Positions 1 to 6,152 of a DNA stretch of 16,367 bases are shown here, piece by piece (the stretch's first letter is position 1; each line of letters starts with the position of its first letter). The stretch lies in assembly GCA_016180165.1 (NCBI GenBank), contig JACPBU010000004.1, forward strand, positions 1 through 16,367, given 5' to 3'. The notes under the pieces are model-generated. The model did not search any database, was not told where the DNA came from, and saw only the letters and a program-made list of their open reading frames with translations. The position numbers and the translations under genes were made by a program. Source of the stretch: Candidatus Woesearchaeota archaeon. GTDB lineage: Archaea; Nanobdellota; Nanobdellia; Woesearchaeales; JACPBV01.

Positions 1-785
1 AAGGAGATATTAAAGGGAAGACTGAAGATGAGATTGAGCGGGAGATTGAAGGGAATATTAAGGAGAAGATTGGAGGGAAAGCTGATCCTGACCTGATCAT
101 CTTTGCTTCACGGCATGTTTCTTCTGCAGGAAAGCCTTCCCTGTCATGCCATATCGCCGGAAACTGGAATGAGGCAAAGTTTGGGGGGAAAGCGGGAAAG
201 CTGTGTGTTGCGCCTGCAATTGTTCTGAAGGAAATTTTTCTTGAGCTGCACTGCCTGGCAAAACGGGCTAGGGAATTGGAAAAGCCCTTCAATCATGAAA
301 TTACCCTGGAAGCTACCCACCATGGCCCGCTTGTGGAAAAGCCTTCCCTGTTTGTTGAGATAGGGAGTGATGAGGAGGAATGGGCGAAAAAGGAGAATGG
401 CAAAATCATTGCATCAGCTCTTGTGAATGCCCTTGGCAAAATGCTTTTTATCGATAGAAAAAGGCCTGATGAGAAATGGCCTGATGAGAAAAAATATGAG
501 GTTGCTGTCGGCATCGGGGGGCCGCATTACTGCAACACGTTCAATGCATTCCAGCTCAATGCGAGGGTTGCTGTCGGGCATATCTGCCCGAAATATGCGT
601 TGGAGCATCTTAATGCCGAAATGCTGCAGCAGGCGTGGGAAAGGACAATACCCAAGCCTGATTTCTTCCTGCTTGACTGGAAGGGGCTTGGGAAGGAAAA
701 GCAAAGAGTTCTGGAAATTCTTAAAACACCGGGGCATAGGGTTGAGAGGAGCGACCAGATTAAAAATAATTTAATACCTTTTTGA
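1..785 (+). CDS. dtdA: D-aminoacyl-tRNA deacylase, archaeal DTD2/GEK1 type (5' end outside window)
   Basis: Hydrolyses D-amino acids from mischarged tRNAs in the cytoplasm, recycling the tRNA and keeping D-residues out of translation. The frame is open from base 3 to the TGA at 783-785, giving 260 codons, so only a short N-terminal piece is missing. Family landmarks in order are DLIIFASRH, KPSLSCHIAGNW, LEATHHGPLVEKPSLFVEIGS, GIGGPHYC, GHICPKYA and DWKGL. The TTG at 276 lies inside the family domain and is not the start. A 14-bp sequence repeats in frame at 463-476 and 478-491, giving the residue pair RPDEK/WPDEK in a surface-like, variable stretch. The downstream neighbour is a repeat array, and no operon partner is visible. 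The family assignment is firm from the HHGP and GGPHY motifs. Confidence 0.93.
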   Translation, partial: GDIKGKTEDEIEREIEGNIKEKIGGKADPDLIIFASRHVSSAGKPSLSCHIAGNWNEAKFGGKAGKLCVAPAIVLKEIFLELHCLAKRARELEKPFNHEITLEATHHGPLVEKPSLFVEIGSDEEEWAKKENGKIIASALVNALGKMLFIDRKRPDEKWPDEKKYEVAVGIGGPHYCNTFNAFQLNARVAVGHICPKYALEHLNAEMLQQAWERTIPKPDFFLLDWKGLGKEKQRVLEILKTPGHRVERSDQIKNNLIPF

Positions 786-824
786 TGGGTTCGCATTGGA
801 TCTCAAAATAAATCTGACCACCCC

Positions 825-1020
825 CAACGGAAAACTTCTGTTTTCCAAGTTGCGCTCATTTCATTCGGCAACATCAGAAAACCTGCGGGTTTTCTTAGTT
901 GAGTTCGCTTCTCTCTTCAACAACGGAAAACTTCTGTTTTCCAAGTTGCGCTCATTTCATTCGGCAACAACAGAAAACCTGCTGGTTTTCTTAGTTGAGT
1001 TCGCTTCTCTCTTCAACAAC
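825..1020. repeat. 96-bp tandem repeat, two copies, hairpin-rich
   Basis: Copy 1 is 825-920 and copy 2 is 921-1016, followed by 4 bases (CAAC) of a third copy. The copies differ at two bases only (874/970 and 887/983). Each unit holds four inverted repeats. In copy 1 these are GGAAAAC/GTTTTCC (829-835/840-846), GTTGC/GCAAC (849-853/868-872), AGAAAACC/GGTTTTCT (876-883/888-895) and GTTGA/TCAAC (898-902/917-921). The two halves of a unit resemble each other, so the array probably grew from a roughly 48-bp ancestor. An open frame (796-1026) crosses the array because 96 is divisible by three, but it has no promoter or family and is not called. The repeat may act in transcript 3'-end formation or may be a dispersed genomic repeat. 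Confidence 0.9.
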
Positions 1021-1054
1021 CTTTAACTTTTCAATGGGCAGGTTTAGAAAGATA

Positions 1055-1060
1055 TTTATA
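1055..1060 (+). promoter_or_regulatory. TATA box of the DedA-family gene
   Basis: TTTATA is preceded by the purine-rich AGAAAG stretch expected of a BRE. Its centre lies about 26 nt before the ATG at 1084, so transcription should begin at or next to the start codon (leaderless mRNA). This spacing favours ATG 1084 over the TTG at 1075. Confidence 0.65.
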
Positions 1061-1083
1061 GGCTGTTTTTCGGTTTGAGTGCT

Positions 1084-1734
1084 ATGCCACACCATACTGC
1101 CAACCATCGCAGCCATCCGAGGAAAGAAAGATATGGGATAAGCAAAGGCCTCATTCTTGCCGGAACCCTGATACTTTTCTTATGGCTGCTCTACTACAAC
1201 AGGCATTTTTTCATCAATTGGATGAAACAGCACCCCCTTCTTTATTCGCTCTACCAGCATATCTCGCTTCAGGTCACTGAGCGGACGCTGCTTGGGCTGT
1301 TCTATGCTGCCTTCTTCGGCTCGCTTTTTTTTATCACCCTCCCCATCGAGGTGATATTCTTGTACTATACCCTCTTAGCATATGATCCTCTGGCCCTGGT
1401 GGCAGTCTCACTTGCCGGGGTTGTTCTTGGAATGTTAACCAACTATGCCATAGGCTGGCTGATGGGAGAGAGAGTTTTAACTATCCTTCTTGGGAAATTT
1501 TACCATAAGCTGAAGCGCATCAATGACCGCTTCGGGACGTTCTTTGTCTTTTTTGGAAATCTCATCCCCTCGCCGATCGAGCCGTTTTCTGTCCTCTTAG
1601 GCGGAACAAGGTATCCTCTGAGGAAATTTCTAGTGTACACCTCCGCAGGAAGGCTCATCAAGTTCCTTTTTCTGCTCATGGGCAAAGATTATTTTCTGCA
1701 GACGGTCTTTCCATTGGTTTCTTCGTGGATATGA
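1084..1734 (+). CDS. DedA/VTT-family integral membrane protein
   Basis: A 216-residue polytopic membrane protein. A basic, His-rich N-terminus is followed by hydrophobic segments at roughly residues 23-40, 75-97, 103-127, 147-165 and 185-205. The VTT/DedA (SNARE-associated) signature is visible: GVVLGMLTNYAIGWLMGE, then FFGNLIPSPIEPFSVLLGG and a PLRKFLVYTSAGRLIKF segment that matches the family's re-entrant and amphipathic C-terminal part. DedA relatives flip or translocate polyprenyl- or phospholipids and support membrane homeostasis; the substrate here cannot be read from the sequence. ATG 1084 is preferred to TTG 1075 because of the TATA spacing. The gene stands alone, between the repeat array and the convergent L11 gene. 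Confidence 0.82.
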   Translation: MPHHTANHRSHPRKERYGISKGLILAGTLILFLWLLYYNRHFFINWMKQHPLLYSLYQHISLQVTERTLLGLFYAAFFGSLFFITLPIEVIFLYYTLLAYDPLALVAVSLAGVVLGMLTNYAIGWLMGERVLTILLGKFYHKLKRINDRFGTFFVFFGNLIPSPIEPFSVLLGGTRYPLRKFLVYTSAGRLIKFLFLLMGKDYFLQTVFPLVSSWI

Positions 1735-1884
1735 CTATTGTTTGTTTTTGGGGAGGTGGCCAGTTTCAGAAGAAATAGTGGTAATAAACCAGAATGTTCG
1801 GGATGCACCTACTCATCAAAAAATGTGGAGACTGATATCACCAAATAAGGTGCAAAAGGGGCATCAAAAAATCAGCAATAAAAA
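1735..1884. other. Convergent intergenic region between the DedA-family gene and L11
   Basis: No gene is seen. Just after the DedA-family stop is a T-rich stretch (1738-1749), a possible plus-strand terminator. An 11-bp direct repeat, CATCAAAAAAT, occurs at 1814-1824 and 1862-1872. Inside lie TGCACCT/AGGTGCA (1804-1810/1848-1854) and the palindrome TGATATCA (1833-1840). The A runs read as T runs on the minus strand, in the right place to end the L11 transcript. Confidence 0.5.
1862..1884 (-). terminator. Putative U-rich terminator after L11
   Basis: On the minus strand directly after the L11 stop, the sequence contains ATTTTTATT and then ATTTTTTGATG. Archaeal termination commonly occurs at such short U tracts. 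No strong stem precedes it. Confidence 0.4.
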
Positions 1885-2715
1885 TTATTTCTTCTTCGAT
1901 TCCTTTTTCTTTTCTGCGGGGGCAGCTGCTTTTCCTGCAGGGGCTGCTGCTCCGGCTGCGGGGGCAGCTCCGGGGGCTCCAGGGGCGCCGGGCTTTCCTT
2001 CGGCACCTGCTGCACCGGCTCCTTCAACCGGCAATAATTCACGGATCATGACTTCTGGGATGCCTGCTTCACGCAGCTTTGCTTTGATAGCCCCACGCTC
2101 CTTGCCTGCCATCGATGCAATGATATCCTGGGCAGTCTTGGTGAGTTCTGCTTTTCTCTTTTCAATCTCTTCCGCAAGGCGCTTCTTCTCTTCTTCGAGC
2201 TTTGCTTTCTCTTCAACAGTCAGCTCAGTCTTCTCAGCCTTAATCTCGGCATCAAATTTTCCAGCGTTGACATCGACAATGGATTCAACAGCCCTCTTTC
2301 CCTCGACCATGATTCCCATGGAGTTGCAGGTGCCGATGACTTCTTTTACCCTGTCCTTGAGGGTCTTTCCTGCAAGAGAAGATTCTTTCATCTTGGCAAT
2401 CTTGATGACCTGCTCGATAAGGATATCTGCAATCAAGTCTTCCTTCGGGCTCCCGGAGCCTTTCTCTATCTCAGCTTCCTTTTTTATCAGCTGAGAGGTT
2501 GGGGGAGTGCCGACTTCGACGTCGAATGTCTTGGCCGTGGTGTCTGCCTTTATCTTGATAGGAACCTTCATGCCAGCAAAGACCCTGGTCTTTTCGTTAA
2601 TCTTGGCAATGACCTGGCCGATGTTCAGCCCCAAAGGGCCAAGTGCAGGACCTAATGGCGGGGCTGCTGTGGCTTTGCCGCCTTCAACCAGAGATTCAAC
2701 GATTTGTGTTGGCAT
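1885..2715 (-). CDS. rpl11: Large-subunit ribosomal protein uL11 with long C-terminal extension
   Basis: uL11 binds the GTPase-associated centre of 23S rRNA and, with the P-stalk, contacts translation factors. Residues 1-155 are the full L11 fold: the N-terminal PPLGPALGPLGLNIGQ linker and the C-terminal rRNA-binding domain ending near CNSMGIMVEGKR. The usual archaeal protein ends at about 155-165 residues, but this one has 276. The extra part has a charged predicted coiled coil (about 165-200), a compact segment with GIPEVMIRELLP (about 216-226), a Gly/Ala/Pro-rich low-complexity linker (about 231-268) and a Lys-rich tail. The linker resembles the Ala/Pro hinge of P1/L12 and P0 stalk proteins but lacks their terminal acidic FG motif. 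ATG 2715 sits 28 nt from a TATA box. The L11 core is certain; the role of the extension is unknown. Confidence 0.96.
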   Translation of the reverse strand: MPTQIVESLVEGGKATAAPPLGPALGPLGLNIGQVIAKINEKTRVFAGMKVPIKIKADTTAKTFDVEVGTPPTSQLIKKEAEIEKGSGSPKEDLIADILIEQVIKIAKMKESSLAGKTLKDRVKEVIGTCNSMGIMVEGKRAVESIVDVNAGKFDAEIKAEKTELTVEEKAKLEEEKKRLAEEIEKRKAELTKTAQDIIASMAGKERGAIKAKLREAGIPEVMIRELLPVEGAGAAGAEGKPGAPGAPGAAPAAGAAAPAGKAAAPAEKKKESKKK

Positions 2716-2739
2716 ATTGGTGTAAGAAACTGGGTTTTG

Positions 2740-2747
2740 TTTTTAAA
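2740..2747 (-). promoter_or_regulatory. TATA box for L11
   Basis: TTTAAAAA on the minus strand is preceded by AAATAACC as a possible BRE. The centre is 28 nt upstream of the L11 ATG, so a leaderless transcript is expected. The MITE-like element ends only a few bases upstream of the BRE, so this promoter separates L11 from spt5. Confidence 0.65.
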
Positions 2748-2761
2748 GGTTATTTTCTTTT

Positions 2762-2999
2762 GTATGTGCATAGCGCCTTCAAAATTCTTGACGGGGGCTG
2801 GGAGGAGCTATGTCCCCCTAAGGGACACTAAAAAACATTCCCGTTTTTTGTGCCTCGCTCGCTACCGCTCGGAGGCAACCCCCCATAACGCTCGTCGATA
2901 ATATTTATTTGATGGAAACCGCTCGGAGGCAACCCCCCATAACGCTCGTCGATAATATTTATTTGATGGAATTTTGACCTTAGGGCGCTATGCACATAC
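2762..2999. mobile_element. MITE-like non-autonomous element (238 bp) with TIRs and target-site duplication
   Basis: Both ends begin with the exact 16-bp inverted repeat GTATGTGCATAGCGCC, read inward at 2762-2777 and 2999-2984. After a short unequal spacer (1 versus 6 nt) comes a second exact arm, TCAAAATTC. The element is flanked on both sides, with no gap, by the 8-bp direct repeat TTTCTTTT (2754-2761 and 3000-3007), a likely target-site duplication. The interior has no ORF. It contains two hairpins (TGTCCC/GGGACA near 2814-2827; AAAAAAC/GTTTTTT at 2830-2849), an inverted repeat TGCCTC/GAGGCA and two perfect 54-bp tandem copies. No transposase is in the window. The duplication lies in pyrimidine-rich sequence, so chance contributes somewhat, but its exact fit to the repeat ends argues for real insertion. 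Confidence 0.75.
2864..2971. repeat. Perfect 54-bp tandem duplication inside the MITE-like element
   Basis: 2864-2917 and 2918-2971 are identical over 54 bases. Each copy begins ACCGCTCGGAGGCAACC and ends TTATTTGATGGAA. The perfect identity suggests a recent duplication or ongoing copy-number change. Confidence 0.92.
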
Positions 3000-3082
3000 T
3001 TTCTTTTCCTTGAATCTTAAAACTTTGAAATGATAAAGACATAAACAATGAAAATCTTTTTTTGCCTATTGCTGCTCCAAGA

Positions 3083-3595
3083 CTAATCTTCCTTTGGCTT
3101 TTCTTCGTCTTCCCTATCTCTCCTGATGACCTTGACAGCGTCCATCTTGACGGTGATCGGGATTGGGACAGCGGCCTCAAGCAGCTCCACGACGACTTCC
3201 TCTTTCTGCTTGTCAATCCTGGTGACTTTGGCATTCTCTCTCTTGAACGGCCCGGAAATGATCTCCACGATATCGCTCTTCTGGATGTTCATCTCTTTCT
3301 TGACCTGCTCGAGCATGTGCTCTATCTCCTTGTATTGGATGTTGTGCGGGAGAATGCCCCTTGCATAAGGGACGTTGAATGCAGCCTGCTCTGCGTCGGT
3401 CCTGGAGCCTGCCTCCAGAAAAATGTAGCCACGCATGCCATGCGGCCTGATGACTGCATAGACAGCCAGCTTCTTTTTCTTTGCATTTGAGGTGATAAAA
3501 TCCATCACCTGATCTTCCCTGTTGGCCGTAGTCCTCAGCGCAAAGATGACTTCATTTTCCCTGTTTCCTTCTTCTGCCATTGCCATTTTGCTCAT
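3083..3595 (-). CDS. spt5: Transcription elongation factor Spt5 (archaeal NusG)
   Basis: Spt5 clamps RNA polymerase onto DNA together with Spt4 and links transcription to translation. The protein is up to 170 residues. The NGN domain spans about 14-100 (VIFALRTTANREDQVMDF, then GYIFLEAGS and GILP) and the KOW domain about 105-155 (KSDIVEIISGPFKRENAKVTRID). A short acidic/basic tail follows. Three ATGs are possible: 3595, 3586 and 3580. ATG 3586 lies 27 nt from the TATA box at 3610-3617, as in other leaderless genes here, and is my preferred start even though 3595 gives the longest frame. spt5 follows secE by 24-33 nt, the usual archaeal order. L11, normally next in line, is separated by the mobile element. 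Confidence 0.95.
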   Translation of the reverse strand: MSKMAMAEEGNRENEVIFALRTTANREDQVMDFITSNAKKKKLAVYAVIRPHGMRGYIFLEAGSRTDAEQAAFNVPYARGILPHNIQYKEIEHMLEQVKKEMNIQKSDIVEIISGPFKRENAKVTRIDKQKEEVVVELLEAAVPIPITVKMDAVKVIRRDREDEEKPKED

Positions 3596-3609
3596 GCAGT
3601 AAGCTACCC

Positions 3610-3617
3610 TTTATAAA
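3610..3617 (-). promoter_or_regulatory. TATA box for spt5
   Basis: TTTATAAA (self-complementary), two bases beyond the secE stop. Its centre is 27 nt from ATG 3586, predicting a leaderless spt5 transcript in addition to any read-through from ftsZ-secE. Confidence 0.55.
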
Positions 3618-3619
3618 TC

Positions 3620-3814
3620 CTATACCTTAAAGAAAAATAATTTTATCAGCTGGATAACAAAGCCCAGCAATCCGATGATCAGCATTCCAAGGCCAGCAAC
3701 CTTGAATGTGGTGAGAAATTCCTGCTTGTCAGGCCTCTTGGTAACCTTCAGGACACGGAGGCATTCGTGCAGAAACCTTTTGAACCTCTCCCATACAGAA
3801 CCTTGCTCTTCCAT
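3620..3814 (-). CDS. secE: Preprotein translocase subunit SecE (Sec61 gamma)
   Basis: A single-pass subunit that braces SecY in the protein-conducting channel of the cytoplasmic membrane. The 64 residues show the typical layout: an amphipathic N-terminal helix (FKRFLHECLRVLKVTKRP), the conserved KxTxRP turn, and one C-terminal transmembrane segment (about 39-60, VAGLGMLIIGLLGFVIQLI). The frame can be extended to TTG 3832, but ATG 3814 is chosen: it begins one base after the ftsZ stop (TGA-C-ATG) and gives the normal family length. ftsZ-secE-spt5 is a conserved archaeal gene order, and co-transcription is likely. Confidence 0.93.
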   Translation of the reverse strand: MEEQGSVWERFKRFLHECLRVLKVTKRPDKQEFLTTFKVAGLGMLIIGLLGFVIQLIKLFFFKV

Positions 3815-3815
3815 G

Positions 3816-4955
3816 TCAGCGTATGAAGTCAATCCCTAATTCTGCTTCAATCTCCTTTTTTTTACGGTCGAACAACCTACCATCAGAGCCAAGGATCTGC
3901 GAGGATTTCACACCGGTCACAATCAGCATAGCCCTTATGGTCTTGTGCAGGTCCTTGTAGATAGACGCTCCCCAGATGACTTTTGCGTCCTCAGAAAGCC
4001 TGTCAGAAATTGTCTCAACAACTTTTTTTGCCTCCTCAAGAGTCATGTCTTCACCGCCCGCAACATTAATCAATGCGCCGTTGGCGCCAGTAATGTCCAC
4101 GTTCAGCAGGGGATTGTTAATGGCTTTTTCGACAGCTTCGATCGCCCTGTTTTCTGAATCTGATTCGCCTACTCCTATCAAGGCTACTCCCCCGTTTCTC
4201 ATGACTGCCCTGATGTCTGCAAAATCAAGATTTACCAGGCCAACGTTGGTCACCAGCTCTGCGATGCCTTTCACTGCATTGGTCAGAATCTCGTCAGCAA
4301 CCTTAAATGCCGTATGCAACGGAAGGTCAGGTGCAATCTCAAGAAGCTTGTCATTGGGAATCACGATGAGGGTGTCGACGATCTGCTCAAGCTTTTCCAA
4401 CCCATACAATGCATTGTCAAAGCGGTGCTTGCCTTCCATCGTAAAGGGGATGGTGACAACACCGACGGTCAGTGCTCCCTGCTTCTTTCCAATCTCAGCG
4501 ACAATCGGGGCAGAGCCAGTCCCCGTGCCGCCCCCCAGGCCACAAGTGATGAACAGCATGTCACAGCCCTCAAGGGCTTTCTTGATTTCCTGCTCCTGTT
4601 CCCTGGCAGCTTCCTCGCCGACTTTTGGGTCGGAGCCAGCACCCAACCCTTTGGTGATATCTCTTCCGATGAGAATCTTTTTATCAGCAGTCGTATAAAG
4701 CAAGTCCTGGGCATCAGTGTTGATTGCGATAGCCTCCACCCCATTAATACCCACTTCAGAAATCCTGTTGACGGTGTTGTTGCCTGCACCTCCACAGCCA
4801 ATCACCCTGATCGTCGCCCTTTGCCGATTAAGGAACTCTTCCAATTCTGCGTCAATATTGTTTAGAGAGTTGCCTGAAATTGCACGGCCTGGAGGCTGCT
4901 GTGCAGAAACCTGTTTCGCAGCAACATCTTTTGCATCCCTGATCAATGTTTCCAT
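3816..4955 (-). CDS. ftsZ1: Cell division GTPase FtsZ (probably the FtsZ1 type)
   Basis: A tubulin-like GTPase that polymerises at mid-cell. In 379 residues there is a roughly 48-residue N-terminal tail. Then come the nucleotide-binding Rossmann part (VIGCGGAGNNTVNRI, 51-65), the tubulin signature GLGGGTGTGSAP (139-150) and the T7 loop NLDFAD (241-246) with both catalytic Asp residues that complete the neighbouring subunit's GTPase site. The C-terminal domain ends with a short basic/acidic tail (KKKEIEAELGIDFI). All catalytic motifs are intact. Linkage to secE and spt5 is typical of euryarchaeal ftsZ1, which is the basis for the subtype. A Shine-Dalgarno-like stretch precedes the start, and a separate TATA box lies about 90 nt upstream. 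Confidence 0.96.
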   Translation of the reverse strand: METLIRDAKDVAAKQVSAQQPPGRAISGNSLNNIDAELEEFLNRQRATIRVIGCGGAGNNTVNRISEVGINGVEAIAINTDAQDLLYTTADKKILIGRDITKGLGAGSDPKVGEEAAREQEQEIKKALEGCDMLFITCGLGGGTGTGSAPIVAEIGKKQGALTVGVVTIPFTMEGKHRFDNALYGLEKLEQIVDTLIVIPNDKLLEIAPDLPLHTAFKVADEILTNAVKGIAELVTNVGLVNLDFADIRAVMRNGGVALIGVGESDSENRAIEAVEKAINNPLLNVDITGANGALINVAGGEDMTLEEAKKVVETISDRLSEDAKVIWGASIYKDLHKTIRAMLIVTGVKSSQILGSDGRLFDRKKKEIEAELGIDFIR

Positions 4956-4957
4956 TG

Positions 4958-4969
4958 CCCCCTCACTCC
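4958..4969 (-). promoter_or_regulatory. Shine-Dalgarno-like site of ftsZ
   Basis: Minus-strand GGAGTGAGGGGG ends 2 nt before the ATG, so its GGAG and GTGAGG parts lie at usable spacing. ftsZ is the one gene here with both a strong SD-like site and a leader of about 60 nt. Most others look leaderless or are internal to operons. Confidence 0.5.
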
Positions 4970-5042
4970 ATTATGGACTTTTCCTGTGACTGACAACCCG
5001 CAAGAAATCACCGGGCTCCAACTGAAGATAAACCACATCATC

Positions 5043-5050
5043 TATAAAAA
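5043..5050 (-). promoter_or_regulatory. TATA box for ftsZ-secE(-spt5)
   Basis: Minus-strand TTTTTATA lies in the gap after the FKBP stop. It predicts a start near 5019 and a 5' leader of about 64 nt ahead of the ftsZ ATG. Confidence 0.5.
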
Positions 5051-5075
5051 CCTTTCTTATCAATGCCGGCTGTAT

Positions 5076-5762
5076 CTATTTTGGAGGGGTGTCTTTTCCC
5101 CCTTCATTCACTTTTCCATTTCTCGTCATCGTAAATGACCTGACACCCGGTAATAATTTCTTCAGGTCGGCTCCAATCAGCTCCTGCACTTTCTGCGGGA
5201 TGTCTTCTTCGAGAGTAATTGCTGCAGCATCCTCTTCAATGACCACCTTGGGATTTTTGCAGTTAAGGCCAGCTTTCAGGACAGCCTTGATCTTTTCTCC
5301 ATCATCACTCACTTTTTTATTGATAGCAACGTCGTAGACCAGGCTTTTTCCGGAAAGAGGGTGGTTAAAATCGACCAATGTCCTTCCCCCCGAGACTGTC
5401 TTGATGATGCCCATATGGCCGTCAACGCTGACAGCAAGGCCTGGCTGCGGCATAATCTTGTCCTTCAGAAATTTTGAAGTTGCGATGAGCTGAATCAGCT
5501 TAGGGTTTTTTTTCCCATAGGCCTCCTCAGCAGGAATTGTAATGGTGAAAGATTTTCCTATCTCTTTACCATCTAAGGCAATATCCAGCCCCTTGATGAC
5601 GTGGCCTTCACCGATACAGATGGTGACTGGGGCTGCATCATCATCAATCTGGTTTTCACGGGCGATGGTGCCGTCCGTCGTGTCAAAGACCTGCTTGTCA
5701 TCTTCAGTCCTTGCAGTATATGAGAGCTCGACAAAATCCCCTTTCTTCGCTTTTTCTTCCAT
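5076..5762 (-). CDS. FKBP-type peptidyl-prolyl cis-trans isomerase, long archaeal form
   Basis: Catalyses prolyl isomerisation and acts as a folding helper in the cytosol. Taking ATG 5762, the protein is 228 residues. The FKBP core starts with GDFVELSYTARTEDDKQVFDTT, continues through ICIGEGHVIKGLDIALDGKEIG and AEEAYGKK, and closes with VDFNHPLSGKSLVYDV. Between the last core strands is an insert-in-flap domain (about 85-130) as in SlyD and archaeal FKBP26-type proteins. The C-terminal 75 residues are the extra domain of long archaeal forms. The open frame reaches TTG 5813, but its first 17 residues are unlike the family, so the ATG is preferred. No signal peptide is seen. It lies upstream of ftsZ in the same direction with its own promoter region. 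Confidence 0.92.
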   Translation of the reverse strand: MEEKAKKGDFVELSYTARTEDDKQVFDTTDGTIARENQIDDDAAPVTICIGEGHVIKGLDIALDGKEIGKSFTITIPAEEAYGKKNPKLIQLIATSKFLKDKIMPQPGLAVSVDGHMGIIKTVSGGRTLVDFNHPLSGKSLVYDVAINKKVSDDGEKIKAVLKAGLNCKNPKVVIEEDAAAITLEEDIPQKVQELIGADLKKLLPGVRSFTMTRNGKVNEGGKDTPPK

Positions 5763-5827
5763 GTTGAACAATCTTAAACTGGCTTGCCAGATACTGGAGA
5801 AACCTATAACCAAAGAGGCTCAGGTAA

Positions 5828-5835
5828 TTTATAAA
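5828..5835 (-). promoter_or_regulatory. Candidate TATA box for the FKBP gene
   Basis: TTTATAAA predicts a start near 5805 and a leader of about 43 nt. The leader contains the short palindrome CTGGCTTGCCAG at 5779-5790, a possible hairpin or operator; nothing further supports a role. Confidence 0.4.
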
Positions 5836-6143
5836 TCTATCGGAAAGGAAATTTATTTCTGGTTAGAATCTAAAGCGAAGCCAAAAGATTGAGCAACATA
5901 ATTTATTTTCTTAGTCTCTTTTGTATGCTTGAATATATTTCATTATACATGCCAGACCCCATTTGGCTTATTTTGCCCTTTCTTTTCTTATTTTGACTTC
6001 ATCTTTCTTTTTTGCTTTCCCCCTTACCTTTTTCCCAGCCACTTTCTTTCTTGGCTATCGCTCTTCCTCTCTTGTTGGTGCCTGCCCGAGCTGGTGCTTC
6101 CCAATCCCCCAAAATTTGCCTTTTTAGATGGTTAAAGCGAAAG
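5836..6143. other. Gene-poor stretch with a polypyrimidine (+)/polypurine (-) tract
   Basis: No gene is supported. From about 5970 to 6120 the plus strand is strongly T/C-rich. The plus-strand frame at 5929-6135 is Phe/Leu/Pro-rich low-complexity translation without family resemblance. On the minus strand the frame 6112-5999 (TTG start) would give a 37-residue Lys/Arg/Gly-rich peptide. It has no ATG and no RBS, so it is noted, not called. No known ncRNA motif was recognised. Confidence 0.5.
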
Positions 6144-6152
6144 TTTTAAAAA
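6144..6152. promoter_or_regulatory. Symmetric TATA box upstream of the tRNA/RNA-polymerase block
   Basis: TTTTAAAAA reads almost the same on both strands. On the plus strand its centre is 28 nt before ATG 6176, so a transcript should start near 6174-6176 and could run into tRNA-Asp, tRNA-Lys and rpoH. No better TATA box is seen between here and 6400. On the minus strand it could drive a transcript into the polypurine tract. Confidence 0.45.

Noticed and set aside
796..1026. 76-residue ORF with two identical 32-residue repeats
   Set aside because: It is open only because the 96-bp repeat is divisible by three. There is no promoter, and the hairpin structure explains the sequence better.
1750..1824. 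C/D-box sRNA on the minus strand (TGATGA near 1813, CTGA near 1770)
   Set aside because: The internal D'/C' boxes are poor, guide lengths are too long, and there is no good terminal stem.
2864..2971. CRISPR-like repeat
   Set aside because: The two copies are directly adjacent without a spacer, so this is a tandem duplication.
3945..4865. Plus-strand ORFs opposite ftsZ
   Set aside because: They are antisense shadows of a fully conserved FtsZ coding frame.
5929..6135. Plus-strand Phe/Leu-rich 68-residue ORF that looks like a membrane protein
   Set aside because: It is translation of a polypyrimidine tract, with no regular membrane layout, promoter or family.
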